This document shows positions 1 through 6,014 of a stretch of 8,546 bases of DNA, piece by piece. Origin of the DNA: JAHEYF01 sp045805185. GTDB taxonomy: Bacteria > Bacteroidota > Bacteroidia > B-17B0 > Aurantibacillaceae. The position numbers and the translations under genes were made by a program. The notes under the pieces were generated by a model. The model saw nothing but the letters and a program-made list of their open reading frames with translations, had not been told where the DNA came from and ran no database searches. The stretch is taken from assembly GCA_045805185.1 (NCBI GenBank), contig JBJMLS010000116.1, positions 1 to 8,546 on the forward strand. The letters run 5' to 3'. Position 1 is the first letter of the stretch, and every line of letters begins with the position of its first letter.

Positions 1-452
1 ATGTACGTCCGTATACCTATACGCATGCCAGCACGCAGCAGAACTACGCGCATTATAACCAACCGCTCGCGCATCCTTTCGGCGCCAACTTTTACGAAGG
101 ACTGGGCATCATTCAATACAAACATCATCGTTATAGGGTAGAAGTAAAAGGTATTTACGCGGTGATCGGAAAAGACACATCCAATACAGCAGGAAATATC
201 GGCCAGAACATATTTTTGAGCTATACCACACGTCCTTATGACTACGGGCATTATATCGGACAGGGCATACAGCACACTTTCGCACAATTGGAAGTGAAAT
301 ACACCTATTACCTGATCCCCAACATGAACCTGCGCATCGAAGCGGGGTTCATCCAGCGTTCAGTCCAAAGCACAGAAGGTTTCCTAAGGCAGACACCTTT
401 TATTTATGCCGGGATCAAGACAAGCCTGTATAATATGTACAGGGATTTTTGA
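1..452 (+). CDS. RemB-like outer-membrane beta-barrel protein, C-terminal part (5' partial)
   Basis: The reading frame is open from the window edge (first full codon at position 3) to the TGA at 450-452, giving the last 149 residues of a longer protein. The visible part has alternating aromatic and polar residues in short strands, as in outer-membrane beta-barrels. Near its start it has the segment RPYTYTH followed about 10 residues later by NYAHYNQPLAHPFGANF. I associate this pattern with Bacteroidota RemB-like/Wzi-type barrel proteins, some linked to gliding or surface polysaccharide. It ends in an aromatic residue (YRDF), as expected for BAM-inserted barrels. The in-frame ATG-like internal starts are not real starts, because homologous-looking sequence continues upstream. 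Function beyond an outer-membrane barrel is uncertain: RemB assignment is from memory of the motif. The following gene unit begins right after the stop codon. Confidence 0.6.
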   Translation, partial: VRPYTYTHASTQQNYAHYNQPLAHPFGANFYEGLGIIQYKHHRYRVEVKGIYAVIGKDTSNTAGNIGQNIFLSYTTRPYDYGHYIGQGIQHTFAQLEVKYTYYLIPNMNLRIEAGFIQRSVQSTEGFLRQTPFIYAGIKTSLYNMYRDF

Positions 453-489
453 CCACAGATGTTAACGGATTATAGGATGGAACGGATTT
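453..489 (+). repeat. Left imperfect inverted repeat of the GxxExxY unit
   Basis: Contains ACGGATT at 465-471 and again at 482-488. Its reverse complement matches the segment at 1018-1053: 13/14 across 475-488 versus 1018-1031, weaker further out. A secondary partial match (CCACAGAT at 453 against ATCTGCGGTGG at 498-508) suggests the left end can also fold on itself. Confidence 0.55.
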
Positions 490-549
490 GAAGCAGGATC
501 TGCGGTGGTTAACCAAGCATAGAATAAAGTATAAGCTGAAAATTATAAT

Positions 550-963
550 ATGGTAAACCTTGAAGAATATAATGACTTAACACATGCTGTAATTGGTTGT
601 GCAATGCGTGTACATTCTAAATTAGGTAATGGGTTCCAGGAAGTGATCTATCAGAGAGCTTTGGCAATTGAATTAAAAAAACTGAACCTTATCTTTCAAC
701 GCGAAACCGAAATGGGAATATATTACGACGAGGAACATATAGGCACAAGACGGGTAGATTTTTTAATTGACGAGAGACTTCTTGTAGAGCTAAAAGCAAC
801 AACGAAAATTGAGGATGTCCATTACGCCCAAATATTAAATTACCTTGAAGCATTTAAGCTCCCGGTTGGCTTGCTCATTAATTTCGGAATGAAAAAACTG
901 GAATTCAAACGTTTCGTTAAAACACCTCACAAACCGTCCTTATCGCTTCCATCTGATCTGTGA
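550..963 (+). CDS. GxxExxY protein (PD-(D/E)XK nuclease-like family)
   Basis: A 137-residue protein, the usual size for the GxxExxY family (TIGR04256/PDDEXK_3). The signature is intact: G28-F-Q-E31-V-I-Y34, preceded by the typical helix with R20-VHSKLGNG. A nuclease-like core follows, with D70 in RVDFLID, then E80-L-K82, and a helix with Q94 (YAQILNYLEAF). D70, E80 and K82 fit the D...ExK arrangement of PD-(D/E)XK enzymes, but catalysis has not generally been established for this family and the biological role is unknown. The C-terminus runs about 12 residues past the core in a proline/serine-rich tail (PHKPSLSLPSDL), which may come from reading into flanking DNA. No promoter of the TAnnTTTG type is evident upstream, and the start is preceded by A/T-rich DNA. 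It stands alone between inverted repeats rather than in an operon. Confidence 0.88.
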   Translation: MVNLEEYNDLTHAVIGCAMRVHSKLGNGFQEVIYQRALAIELKKLNLIFQRETEMGIYYDEEHIGTRRVDFLIDERLLVELKATTKIEDVHYAQILNYLEAFKLPVGLLINFGMKKLEFKRFVKTPHKPSLSLPSDL

Positions 964-1017
964 TTTTTAGTCTTAGCTATTTGCCTTGATCTATTCTGTA
1001 AAATAGCTCATAACAAG

Positions 1018-1053
1018 AATCCGTTTCATCCTTTTATCTGTTCAATCCGTGTC
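1018..1053 (-). repeat. Right imperfect inverted repeat of the GxxExxY unit
   Basis: Contains AATCCGT at 1018-1024 and 1044-1050, the complement of the ACGGATT pairs on the left side. The first 14 bases match the reverse complement of 475-488 with one difference. The rest aligns only with mismatches and a gap. Confidence 0.55.
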
Positions 1054-1059
1054 CTGCCC

Positions 1060-1581
1060 TCATTTCTTCAGGTATCTTTCCTTCAACACCTGCTTATGAT
1101 GTTCGGCATGTCCGGCAATACTATAGATAATTGCTCTTACAGAAATACTTTTACCATTCGCATTCCCGGTTATTTTTGACGTTTCAGCATTGAAGGAAGA
1201 GAATAAGGCAATATTGCTTTTACGCACATGATAAAATTCTTCAACCAGGTTAGTAAGCTCTCTCTCATTCGCATTTGAATATTTTGCATAATCATCCTCT
1301 TCAAAACCTGGAAGCGTCGTTTTGTCCTGTCTTGCAAAGCTTAAAGCCCTGTATGCAAAGATCCGCTCCGCATCAATGATATGACAAAGCAGTTCCTTAA
1401 TTGTCCATTTACCTTCCGCATACGCTTTCTCCGCTTCCCCATCCTCAATTCCGGAAAAAAGATTCACAAGCTCTTCCATCTGGGTTTTTAGAAAATCAAT
1501 CACACTTTTTCCATCAGGCACCTTACTCACATAAGTATGGTAAAACTCCGGATACTCTCCTTTGACCGGTTTTTCAATCAT
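1060..1581 (-). CDS. DinB family putative metal-dependent protein
   Basis: A 173-residue protein of the DinB/YfiT-like four-helix-bundle superfamily. The likely divalent-metal ligands are visible: H67 (LLCHIIDAERIF) and the C-terminal HxxxH pair H158/H162 (AGHAEHHKQVL). The WTIKELLCHIID and GHAEHHKQVLKERYL stretches are typical of the DinB_2 subgroup. Proteins of this fold include thiol-dependent transferases, but the substrate here is unknown. I chose the ATG at 1581 because the mature-looking sequence begins MIEKPVKGEYPEFY, it lies 4 nt after the upstream cupin stop, and an AAAGAG stretch precedes it. The frame is open up to 1674 but that extension lies over the cupin gene and is basic and unlike the family. 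Close spacing implies co-transcription and translational coupling with the cupin gene. The pairing of a cytoplasmic DinB protein with an exported cupin gives no obvious shared pathway. Confidence 0.88.
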   Translation of the reverse strand: MIEKPVKGEYPEFYHTYVSKVPDGKSVIDFLKTQMEELVNLFSGIEDGEAEKAYAEGKWTIKELLCHIIDAERIFAYRALSFARQDKTTLPGFEEDDYAKYSNANERELTNLVEEFYHVRKSNIALFSSFNAETSKITGNANGKSISVRAIIYSIAGHAEHHKQVLKERYLKK

Positions 1582-1585
1582 AATT

Positions 1586-1981
1586 TTACTCTTTAAATAT
1601 TCTGTCTTTTCCATCGAAGAACGGAGCCTGAACGGATAATACCTTGAGCGGAATTTTGGACGTTGTCTTAACACTGTGAAAAGTATTCTTAGGAATAGTG
1701 ATCAGATCACCCCGTTTTACCCTGAACTTTTTATCACCCAGGGTCATTTCTCCGTTCCCTTCCAGTATCAGCACCTGTTCCGAATGGGCTGCGTGTTTAT
1801 GTTCTTTTACCTCTTTCTTAATAAAGATCACAAAGCTGCTTACCAGGCTGTCGGAATGTAGCGGACGGCTGTATATATTTTCAAAAGATGAGGGAGGCCT
1901 AATTGTATCGAGCGACTGCTGGGCTAATGATGAAGAAGAGAAAAGAAAAACGAAAACTGAGGAAATAAAAGCTATTTTCAT
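1586..1981 (-). CDS. Secreted/periplasmic cupin-domain protein
   Basis: A 131-residue protein with an N-terminal signal peptide (about residues 1-20, cleavage likely after SSLA before QQ). It then has a single small beta-barrel cupin domain. Cupin motif 1 is seen as H61-x-H63-x4-E68-x6-G75. Motif 2 is G91-x5-P97-x-N-x2-H102, with Asn where Gly is common. The two His, Glu and final His form a complete set of likely metal ligands. Such small cupins bind metal and either have small enzymatic roles or bind ligands; the substrate cannot be told from the sequence. It is the first gene of a two-gene minus-strand operon with the DinB gene 4 nt downstream. The 50 bp upstream separate it from the CAP gene stop, so it may also be reached by read-through from that gene. 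A weak TACTTTTA element lies upstream but lacks a properly spaced partner. Confidence 0.87.
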   Translation of the reverse strand: MKIAFISSVFVFLFSSSSLAQQSLDTIRPPSSFENIYSRPLHSDSLVSSFVIFIKKEVKEHKHAAHSEQVLILEGNGEMTLGDKKFRVKRGDLITIPKNTFHSVKTTSKIPLKVLSVQAPFFDGKDRIFKE

Positions 1982-2031
1982 GTTAGTTTAATAGGAAATA
2001 AAAGTACAAATTCGTTTCAATTTATCTAAGT

Positions 2032-4419
2032 CTATTTCATTTCACAAAATTCTTTTTTGATCTCGGGATGCCTTAAATATTGAAAATTATTCTTGTCTAT
2101 CCAGTCATGAAAACGTACCGGATTCATACTTTTTGCCCTCTTCAGGTACTTCATCCATTCCTTATCCTCAATGCCTCCGCCGCCGTTAGTACCCCCGTAT
2201 GTCTCCACAAACAAAAAGGTCAGGTCTTCATTTCCTGAGTCTCTTCTAAGGTAGGGTAATATTAAATCACTTGTCCATGTATACCTCGCGTATAAATTAA
2301 ACAACAATCCCAGTCTCAAGGCTTCATATTCTGTTATCTGCGCAGAAGGATAATATTTCCGGATATTCAGCAAATGCCTGTCTATCTTATCGTATTCATA
2401 GCGCCACCAATGATTATATGCAGAAAGTATGCTATAGTTAAGCAGCATATGATAAACAAGTATAGAATCGGTCTTACTGTCTCCCATTTTGAAACACTTA
2501 TACATCTTAGTTTCCAATTTCTGAATTGGGACAAGTGTATCGCTATATTGAGCAAGATACCTGAGGGCCATTATACATAAATTAAATTGCATTGGTAAAA
2601 AGTTCGTATCCATGTTAGCAGCCTCTATAATTTTTGATCTCGTATCACGAGAATAAATATATCCTGAGTCAGTTATTGCCGCTGCTATATAATTTGTCCA
2701 TAAGGGAAGAAGCTTTTTATTCATTGGAACTTCTACCTGGGTTATTTCCTCCCGGTCAAACATTCTGTTAAATGCACATTCTAATAATTTATTCTGGTAT
2801 GTGAACGCTTTTAGGGAGTCCCCGTTTTTCAAACCCTTTTTATATACCGCCAAAATTAAGTATGCCGATGAGCTGTCATTTACAACTGCCCTAAGTTTAA
2901 TTGAAATCCTCGCCGTTCTTGTTTTCTTCAGTAAATAATCCAATGAATCAAGTAAAGGTTTTCCTTTCAGTTTGTTTTTCACCTCTTCCTTTGAATAAGA
3001 TCTAAGATATTCGAATGGTGATCCTTGGATCTGAAAATAAAAATCTTCCCAGTTCTCCTGTGCTTCAACGTTAAAGGTTGCTTCTTTACCCGCATACAGT
3101 TTAATCAGATCGGATAATTCTCCTGCCCGTTTCTCCTGGAGTTTAATATTGGCTTCTGAGTTTCCTTCAATAGAACTAAATGTTTTCACACTTACTTCTT
3201 TCACAAACGATTTATAGATCTGCAGTTTTTTGACAAGGTTATCGCGAATCTCCTTTTTTATCGTCGACTTTCCTCTTTCAAAAGGCACTACAAAATCTAA
3301 TATACCTTCAAATGTATCTGGCATAATATGTTTTCCTTCTTCATATAACCACTTAGGATATAGATCTAAAATTTCCAGATTGCTGGAAGGTACGCTGGAC
3401 GGCCAATGGTAGATACACTCGTAGCCTTGCTTAACAATTGCATAGTTTATATTGAATTGCTCTGTTTTAAACTGATTAGGAATCTTAGCCACAATTGAGA
3501 ACAGATTCTTTCCATCTTTAGCTTTATTTTTCTTAAATATTTCCACGAATTTGATTGGCTCCATCATTACACCGTCGAAAACAGGTGAACCGTGCAATAA
3601 ATTATTCTTTTCACATGGAAATTGCTCCCTGGTCACTATATCCGCATATATCGCATCTCCCGCCTGATTGAAAATCTTTTTCAATTCAGGCAAATCCTCT
3701 CCTCGCGCAACAATTGAATCACCAAACTTGCCGAATTGAAATCTCAACAGAACTTTCTGTGCCCCATTTTCATTCAGGCATCCGCAGGCTGAAAGATTCA
3801 CAGGTTTTATACCAAAGGCATCAGTTGGAATAGTAATGCCTTGAAGCGGAATAAAAGGTTTTGCCGCAAATACCTGCGCCACATATAACACGCTGCTGTC
3901 TTTACCAAATGCATAGCCCAGGCCTTCTACATCATAACCTTCCGTAATCATATTTTTATAATGACCCGGCGAATTTTTCCAACCTGTGTATAATTCCTCA
4001 GCAGCTTCCTCGTACGTATTTACAGTAGTAATCTTTTTTGTCTTCTTATCGAACATGGCCTTTTTAAGATAGATCTTAATACAGTTCTCGCCTACCTGAT
4101 CATGTGTTCCTTTATAGAAGAATACTCTTTTTTGAGGAGTTTCTTTTATCTTGTTTTTTTGCGAATGACTAAGCGCATTTATACTAAGCATATAATCAGC
4201 CTGGTCCTTTGCTGCCTCATCCAGTATTTTGTCCCCGAATAATGGTGTGCAATTTTTTTCTTCCCTGAGTTTGTTTAGCTTTCTGAGAAATAATTCTCCC
4301 ATCAATTTATAATTGATACCCTGAGTGACTATTTCGGAATTCGCTGTTTGAGCTATTAATTCCGAGGCAGGCATAGCCATGTATAAAACGAGGATGAGTA
4401 TCTTTATTCTCAGGATCAT
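2032..4419 (-). CDS. Large exported CAP (SCP-like) domain protein with OmpA-like segment and helical C-terminus
   Basis: A 795-residue protein with a signal peptide (hydrophobic 3-17, probable cleavage near residues 23-24). Residues about 40-188 form a CAP/SCP-PR1-like domain, with H85 (LSHS), E111 (GEN) and H153 (SPGHYKNM) as the usual conserved residues. Residues about 205-370 are unrecognised; they include C212, C214, C269 and C335. Residues 376-441 resemble an OmpA C-terminal peptidoglycan-associated domain: VPFERGKSTI, then FSSIEGNSEAN and LQEKRAGELSDLI, where the family has a phrase like G-x-A-S-x-E-G-N-x-x-x-N followed by L-S-x-R-R-A. The last ~300 residues are rich in aromatic helices and look TPR-like, ending in WMKYLKRAKSMNPVRFHDW and a terminal C-E-M-K. 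Probable location is the periplasm or outer membrane, possibly bound to the cell wall. Function is unknown. It stands alone on the minus strand. Confidence 0.85.
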   Translation of the reverse strand: MILRIKILILVLYMAMPASELIAQTANSEIVTQGINYKLMGELFLRKLNKLREEKNCTPLFGDKILDEAAKDQADYMLSINALSHSQKNKIKETPQKRVFFYKGTHDQVGENCIKIYLKKAMFDKKTKKITTVNTYEEAAEELYTGWKNSPGHYKNMITEGYDVEGLGYAFGKDSSVLYVAQVFAAKPFIPLQGITIPTDAFGIKPVNLSACGCLNENGAQKVLLRFQFGKFGDSIVARGEDLPELKKIFNQAGDAIYADIVTREQFPCEKNNLLHGSPVFDGVMMEPIKFVEIFKKNKAKDGKNLFSIVAKIPNQFKTEQFNINYAIVKQGYECIYHWPSSVPSSNLEILDLYPKWLYEEGKHIMPDTFEGILDFVVPFERGKSTIKKEIRDNLVKKLQIYKSFVKEVSVKTFSSIEGNSEANIKLQEKRAGELSDLIKLYAGKEATFNVEAQENWEDFYFQIQGSPFEYLRSYSKEEVKNKLKGKPLLDSLDYLLKKTRTARISIKLRAVVNDSSSAYLILAVYKKGLKNGDSLKAFTYQNKLLECAFNRMFDREEITQVEVPMNKKLLPLWTNYIAAAITDSGYIYSRDTRSKIIEAANMDTNFLPMQFNLCIMALRYLAQYSDTLVPIQKLETKMYKCFKMGDSKTDSILVYHMLLNYSILSAYNHWWRYEYDKIDRHLLNIRKYYPSAQITEYEALRLGLLFNLYARYTWTSDLILPYLRRDSGNEDLTFLFVETYGGTNGGGGIEDKEWMKYLKRAKSMNPVRFHDWIDKNNFQYLRHPEIKKEFCEMK

Positions 4420-4590
4420 ATTTGATAAAGTTACTCAAAATTCACCCCATCAATTCATTCTTCATAATCAGCCTTGCCGAACTTTCCTAGTAAATGTGAA
4501 ATGTAAGCGCACAATATAAATGCATTAATGAAGAGATATAGAACATATAGCATCCGAAAACTAATAGTTAAAGAAATAATTATCCAAAAA
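4420..4590. other. Divergent intergenic segment, no gene seen
   Basis: This A/T-rich stretch lies between the CAP gene start and the metX control region. I see no conserved ORF or RNA gene in it. On the minus strand a TAACTTTA element (plus-strand 4426-4433) resembles a Bacteroidota -7 box with one mismatch, but it lies so close to the ATG that the transcript would be nearly leaderless. It is therefore only a weak promoter candidate for the CAP gene. Confidence 0.4.
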
Positions 4591-4623
4591 TTTGGATTAT
4601 TGGGAATAAATGTGTGATATTTG
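4591..4623 (+). promoter_or_regulatory. Bacteroidota-type promoter for the metX-hom operon
   Basis: TTTG at 4591-4594 is followed after 21 nt by GATATTTG at 4616-4623. This matches the Bacteroidota housekeeping pattern (TTTG, about 19-21 nt, TAnnTTTG) with one mismatch in the -7 box. Transcription would start about 4628-4632, shortly before the riboswitch. Confidence 0.65.
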
Positions 4624-4654
4624 CCCCCGAATTAATTACCTACCCCCGTGTGCG

Positions 4655-4794
4655 TAATTAATTTATAAAGAAGTGGCGAGAGACTAGGCTTGACGACCCA
4701 CTGGCAACCAACTAGAAGTTACGCCTGCAAGCGTAATTGGAAAACAGGTGCCAATTCCTACTCGGCTCAAGGTGAGCTAGAGATAAATAAATTA
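4655..4794 (+). ncRNA. SAM-I (S-box) riboswitch
   Basis: The S-box architecture is readable. P1 pairs 4661-4666 with 4783-4788, then after an A-A mismatch 4655-4659 with 4790-4794; a shifted 9-bp register (4658-4666 with 4787-4795) is also possible. P2a pairs GTGG (4673-4676) with CCAC (4698-4701) next to a kink-turn-like GA-rich segment (CGAGA and TGACGA). P3 is closed by GGCAACC (4703-4709) and GGTGCC (4747-4752), the most conserved S-box strings, and carries an inner 8-bp stem (4717-4724 with 4731-4738). It is followed by the hallmark AATTCC. P4 is GCTC/GAGC (4765-4768 with 4774-4777). S-box RNAs bind S-adenosylmethionine and turn off methionine genes, which fits metX downstream. The family's conserved GAGGGA...GGCCC is altered here (GAGAGA...GGCTT), with pairing retained by a G-U. 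No expression platform overlaps P1 directly except the leader ORF start. Confidence 0.92.
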
Positions 4795-4805
4795 AATTAC
4801 GAAAC

Positions 4806-4889
4806 ATGAAAGCAAATCAGAGATCATTCCGCATTGCCATTGCAGTTACAACAGTAATGTGTTGCGACACCTGCTGTCCCATGTGCTAG
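4806..4889 (+). CDS. Cys/Met-rich leader peptide (27 codons), candidate attenuator ORF
   Basis: An ATG at 4806 opens a 27-codon ORF ending at TAG 4887-4889. It starts MKANQRSF and ends MCCDTCCPMC: five of the last nine residues are Cys, and Met occurs at 18 and 26. Such density is very unlikely by chance in 27 codons. The position is also telling: 11 nt after the riboswitch P1 helix, and 34 nt before a terminator-like hairpin in front of metX. The upstream region is A/T-rich and ends GAAAC before the ATG, acceptable for a Bacteroidota start. A second in-frame ATG at 4857 would give just the 10-residue Cys-rich tail. Leader peptides rich in the regulated amino acid are the classic sensors of charged tRNA in attenuation, and Cys-rich uORFs control sulfur genes in other phyla. 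The alternative, a small metal-binding or secreted peptide, is less likely: there is no good signal sequence. Translation is not proven. Confidence 0.7.
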   Translation: MKANQRSFRIAIAVTTVMCCDTCCPMC

Positions 4890-4928
4890 GCTAAGCTTCC
4901 TAATTGGTCAAAATACCGTTCCCAGCCT
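4887..4928 (+). promoter_or_regulatory. Possible antiterminator overlapping the leader stop codon
   Basis: AGGCT at 4888-4892, overlapping the last two bases of the leader stop codon, pairs perfectly with AGCCT at 4924-4928, the 5' arm of the following terminator. A U-G at 4887/4929 adds one pair. A competing local hairpin pairs TAGG (4887-4890) with CCTA (4899-4902). A further hairpin inside the Cys codons pairs GTGT (4859-4862) with ACAC (4867-4870) and ACAG (4851-4854) with CTGT (4874-4877). These mutually exclusive pairings resemble an attenuator. Stems are short and no free energies were computed. Confidence 0.4.
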
Positions 4929-4955
4929 GAACAAGCTGAGGTTTGGCTATTTTTT
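4924..4955 (+). terminator. Terminator-like hairpin before metX
   Basis: AGCC (4924-4927) pairs with GGCT (4945-4948) and GAAC (4929-4932) with GTTT (4941-4944), with one bulged T. The loop is 8 nt. The stem is followed by A and a run of six T (4950-4955). It lies between the leader ORF and metX, so it would act as a conditional terminator, not the end of a gene. The stem is modest and needs folding to judge its strength. Confidence 0.5.
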
Positions 4956-4981
4956 GTATTTTCACTTAACAAACATCGAAG

Positions 4982-6013
4982 ATGAGTCAGAACACTTATA
5001 TTCATAAGGGGGTTTTCCATTTGGAGAATGGATCTTCACTTTCTTCGCTGGAGATTGCCTACCATACCTATGGGGAACTGAATGAGGAAAAGAGCAATGT
5101 GATCTGGGTCTGCCACGCGCTTACCGCCAATAGCGATGTATGCGATTGGTGGCCTGGGTTTTTCGGAGAAGGTCATTTTTATGATCCTCAGGAACATTTC
5201 ATCGTATGCGCAAACAACCTGGGCTCTTGTTATGGGACTACAGGACCGCTTAACAGCGGCTCGTATTCTTCGTTCCCGGACATTACCATTCGCGATATGG
5301 TAAATGCACACGATCTTTTGCGCCGGCACCTTGGAATTGAAAAAATTCATACGCTTATCGGAGGGTCACAGGGCGGGCAACAGGTTTTGGAGTGGGCGAT
5401 CAAAGAGCCTTCGGTTTTTGAACACATTATTGTAGTGGCTACCAATGCGCAGCATTCTCCCTGGGGAATAGCCTTTAACGAAGCGCAGCGCCTGGCCATC
5501 AAAGCCGACCCAACTTATCATTCCAATAAACCAGATGGAGGTGCTAATGGATTGAAAGCCGCCCGAACCATTGCCTTGCTTAGCTACAGAAATTATAATA
5601 CGTATACAGGAACTCAAAAAGAAGATGATCATTCCAAAACAGATAACTTCAAAGCGAGCTCCTACCAGAATTACCAGGGCGATAAACTGGTAAAGCGCTT
5701 CAATGCGTATTCTTATGTTACCTTAACCAAAGCAATGGACTCGCACAATGTGGGACGAGGAAAGAATTCACCCGCGGATGCACTCGGACAGATCAATGCG
5801 AATACATTGGTGATCGGAGTATCGTCCGATCTACTCTTCCCTGTGAACGAGCAGAAATTTCTCGCGAAACATATACCCCGGGCTGTATATACGCAAATCG
5901 ATTCTTTCTACGGACACGATGGGTTCCTTATCGAATGGGAACAGCTTACTGAAAAGATAAAGAGCTTTTACGCCTCAATTAAACAAACAGAAAATTTAAC
6001 CGCAACATTATAA
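4982..6013 (+). CDS. metX: Homoserine O-acetyltransferase (MetX family)
   Basis: A 343-residue alpha/beta-hydrolase-fold protein matching MetX in length and motifs. It catalyses acyl transfer from acyl-CoA to the hydroxyl of L-homoserine, the activation step in methionine synthesis, in the cytoplasm. The nucleophile is S129 in IGGSQGG, the acid is D283 in SSDLLFP and the base is H312 in FYGHDGFLIE. The oxyanion and substrate region is seen as HALTANSDVCDWW and in NNLGSCYGTTGP. MetX proteins usually use acetyl-CoA, but some use succinyl-CoA, and I cannot decide from the sequence. The ATG at 4982 was chosen because upstream is the leader/terminator region and the protein begins at the expected place. 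It follows a SAM riboswitch, a leader ORF and a terminator-like hairpin, so its transcription is probably repressed when SAM is plentiful. hom follows after 1 nt. Confidence 0.95.
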   Translation: MSQNTYIHKGVFHLENGSSLSSLEIAYHTYGELNEEKSNVIWVCHALTANSDVCDWWPGFFGEGHFYDPQEHFIVCANNLGSCYGTTGPLNSGSYSSFPDITIRDMVNAHDLLRRHLGIEKIHTLIGGSQGGQQVLEWAIKEPSVFEHIIVVATNAQHSPWGIAFNEAQRLAIKADPTYHSNKPDGGANGLKAARTIALLSYRNYNTYTGTQKEDDHSKTDNFKASSYQNYQGDKLVKRFNAYSYVTLTKAMDSHNVGRGKNSPADALGQINANTLVIGVSSDLLFPVNEQKFLAKHIPRAVYTQIDSFYGHDGFLIEWEQLTEKIKSFYASIKQTENLTATL

Positions 6014-6014
6014 C

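Larger units (their letters stand above)
453..1055. mobile_element. Putative compact unit: GxxExxY gene bracketed by imperfect inverted repeats
   Basis: A single small gene (550-963) sits between two related terminal segments in opposite orientation. The left one starts at the base after the preceding stop codon, and the right one ends just before the 3' end of the next gene. The best-matching core is 475-488 against 1018-1031, which agree at 13 of 14 positions as reverse complements. Each side carries the 7-mer ACGGATT or its complement twice. The gene looks more A/T-rich than the barrel gene to its left. GxxExxY genes are known to occur in many scattered copies in some genomes. There is no transposase and no clear target-site duplication, so mobility is inferred, not shown. 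Confidence 0.4.

Noticed and set aside
1582..1674. N-terminal extension of the DinB protein starting at 1674
   Set aside because: It lies within the cupin coding region, is basic and low-complexity, and the family-like sequence begins at the ATG at 1581.
1676..1991. Plus-strand ORFs of 61 and 97 codons
   Set aside because: They lie antisense to the cupin gene, which has a signal peptide and both cupin motifs; their products show no recognisable features.
1990..2025. Minus-strand promoter for the cupin gene (TACTTTTA)
   Set aside because: One mismatch at the key G and no TTG/TTTG element at proper spacing; such A/T-rich matches are frequent by chance.
4806..4889. Leader ORF as a metallothionein or secreted peptide
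   Set aside because: No convincing signal sequence, and its position between riboswitch and hairpin fits a regulatory leader better; not excluded.
5036..5632. Minus-strand ORFs of 104 and 88 codons
   Set aside because: They are antisense to metX, whose catalytic motifs are intact, and have no recognisable domain.
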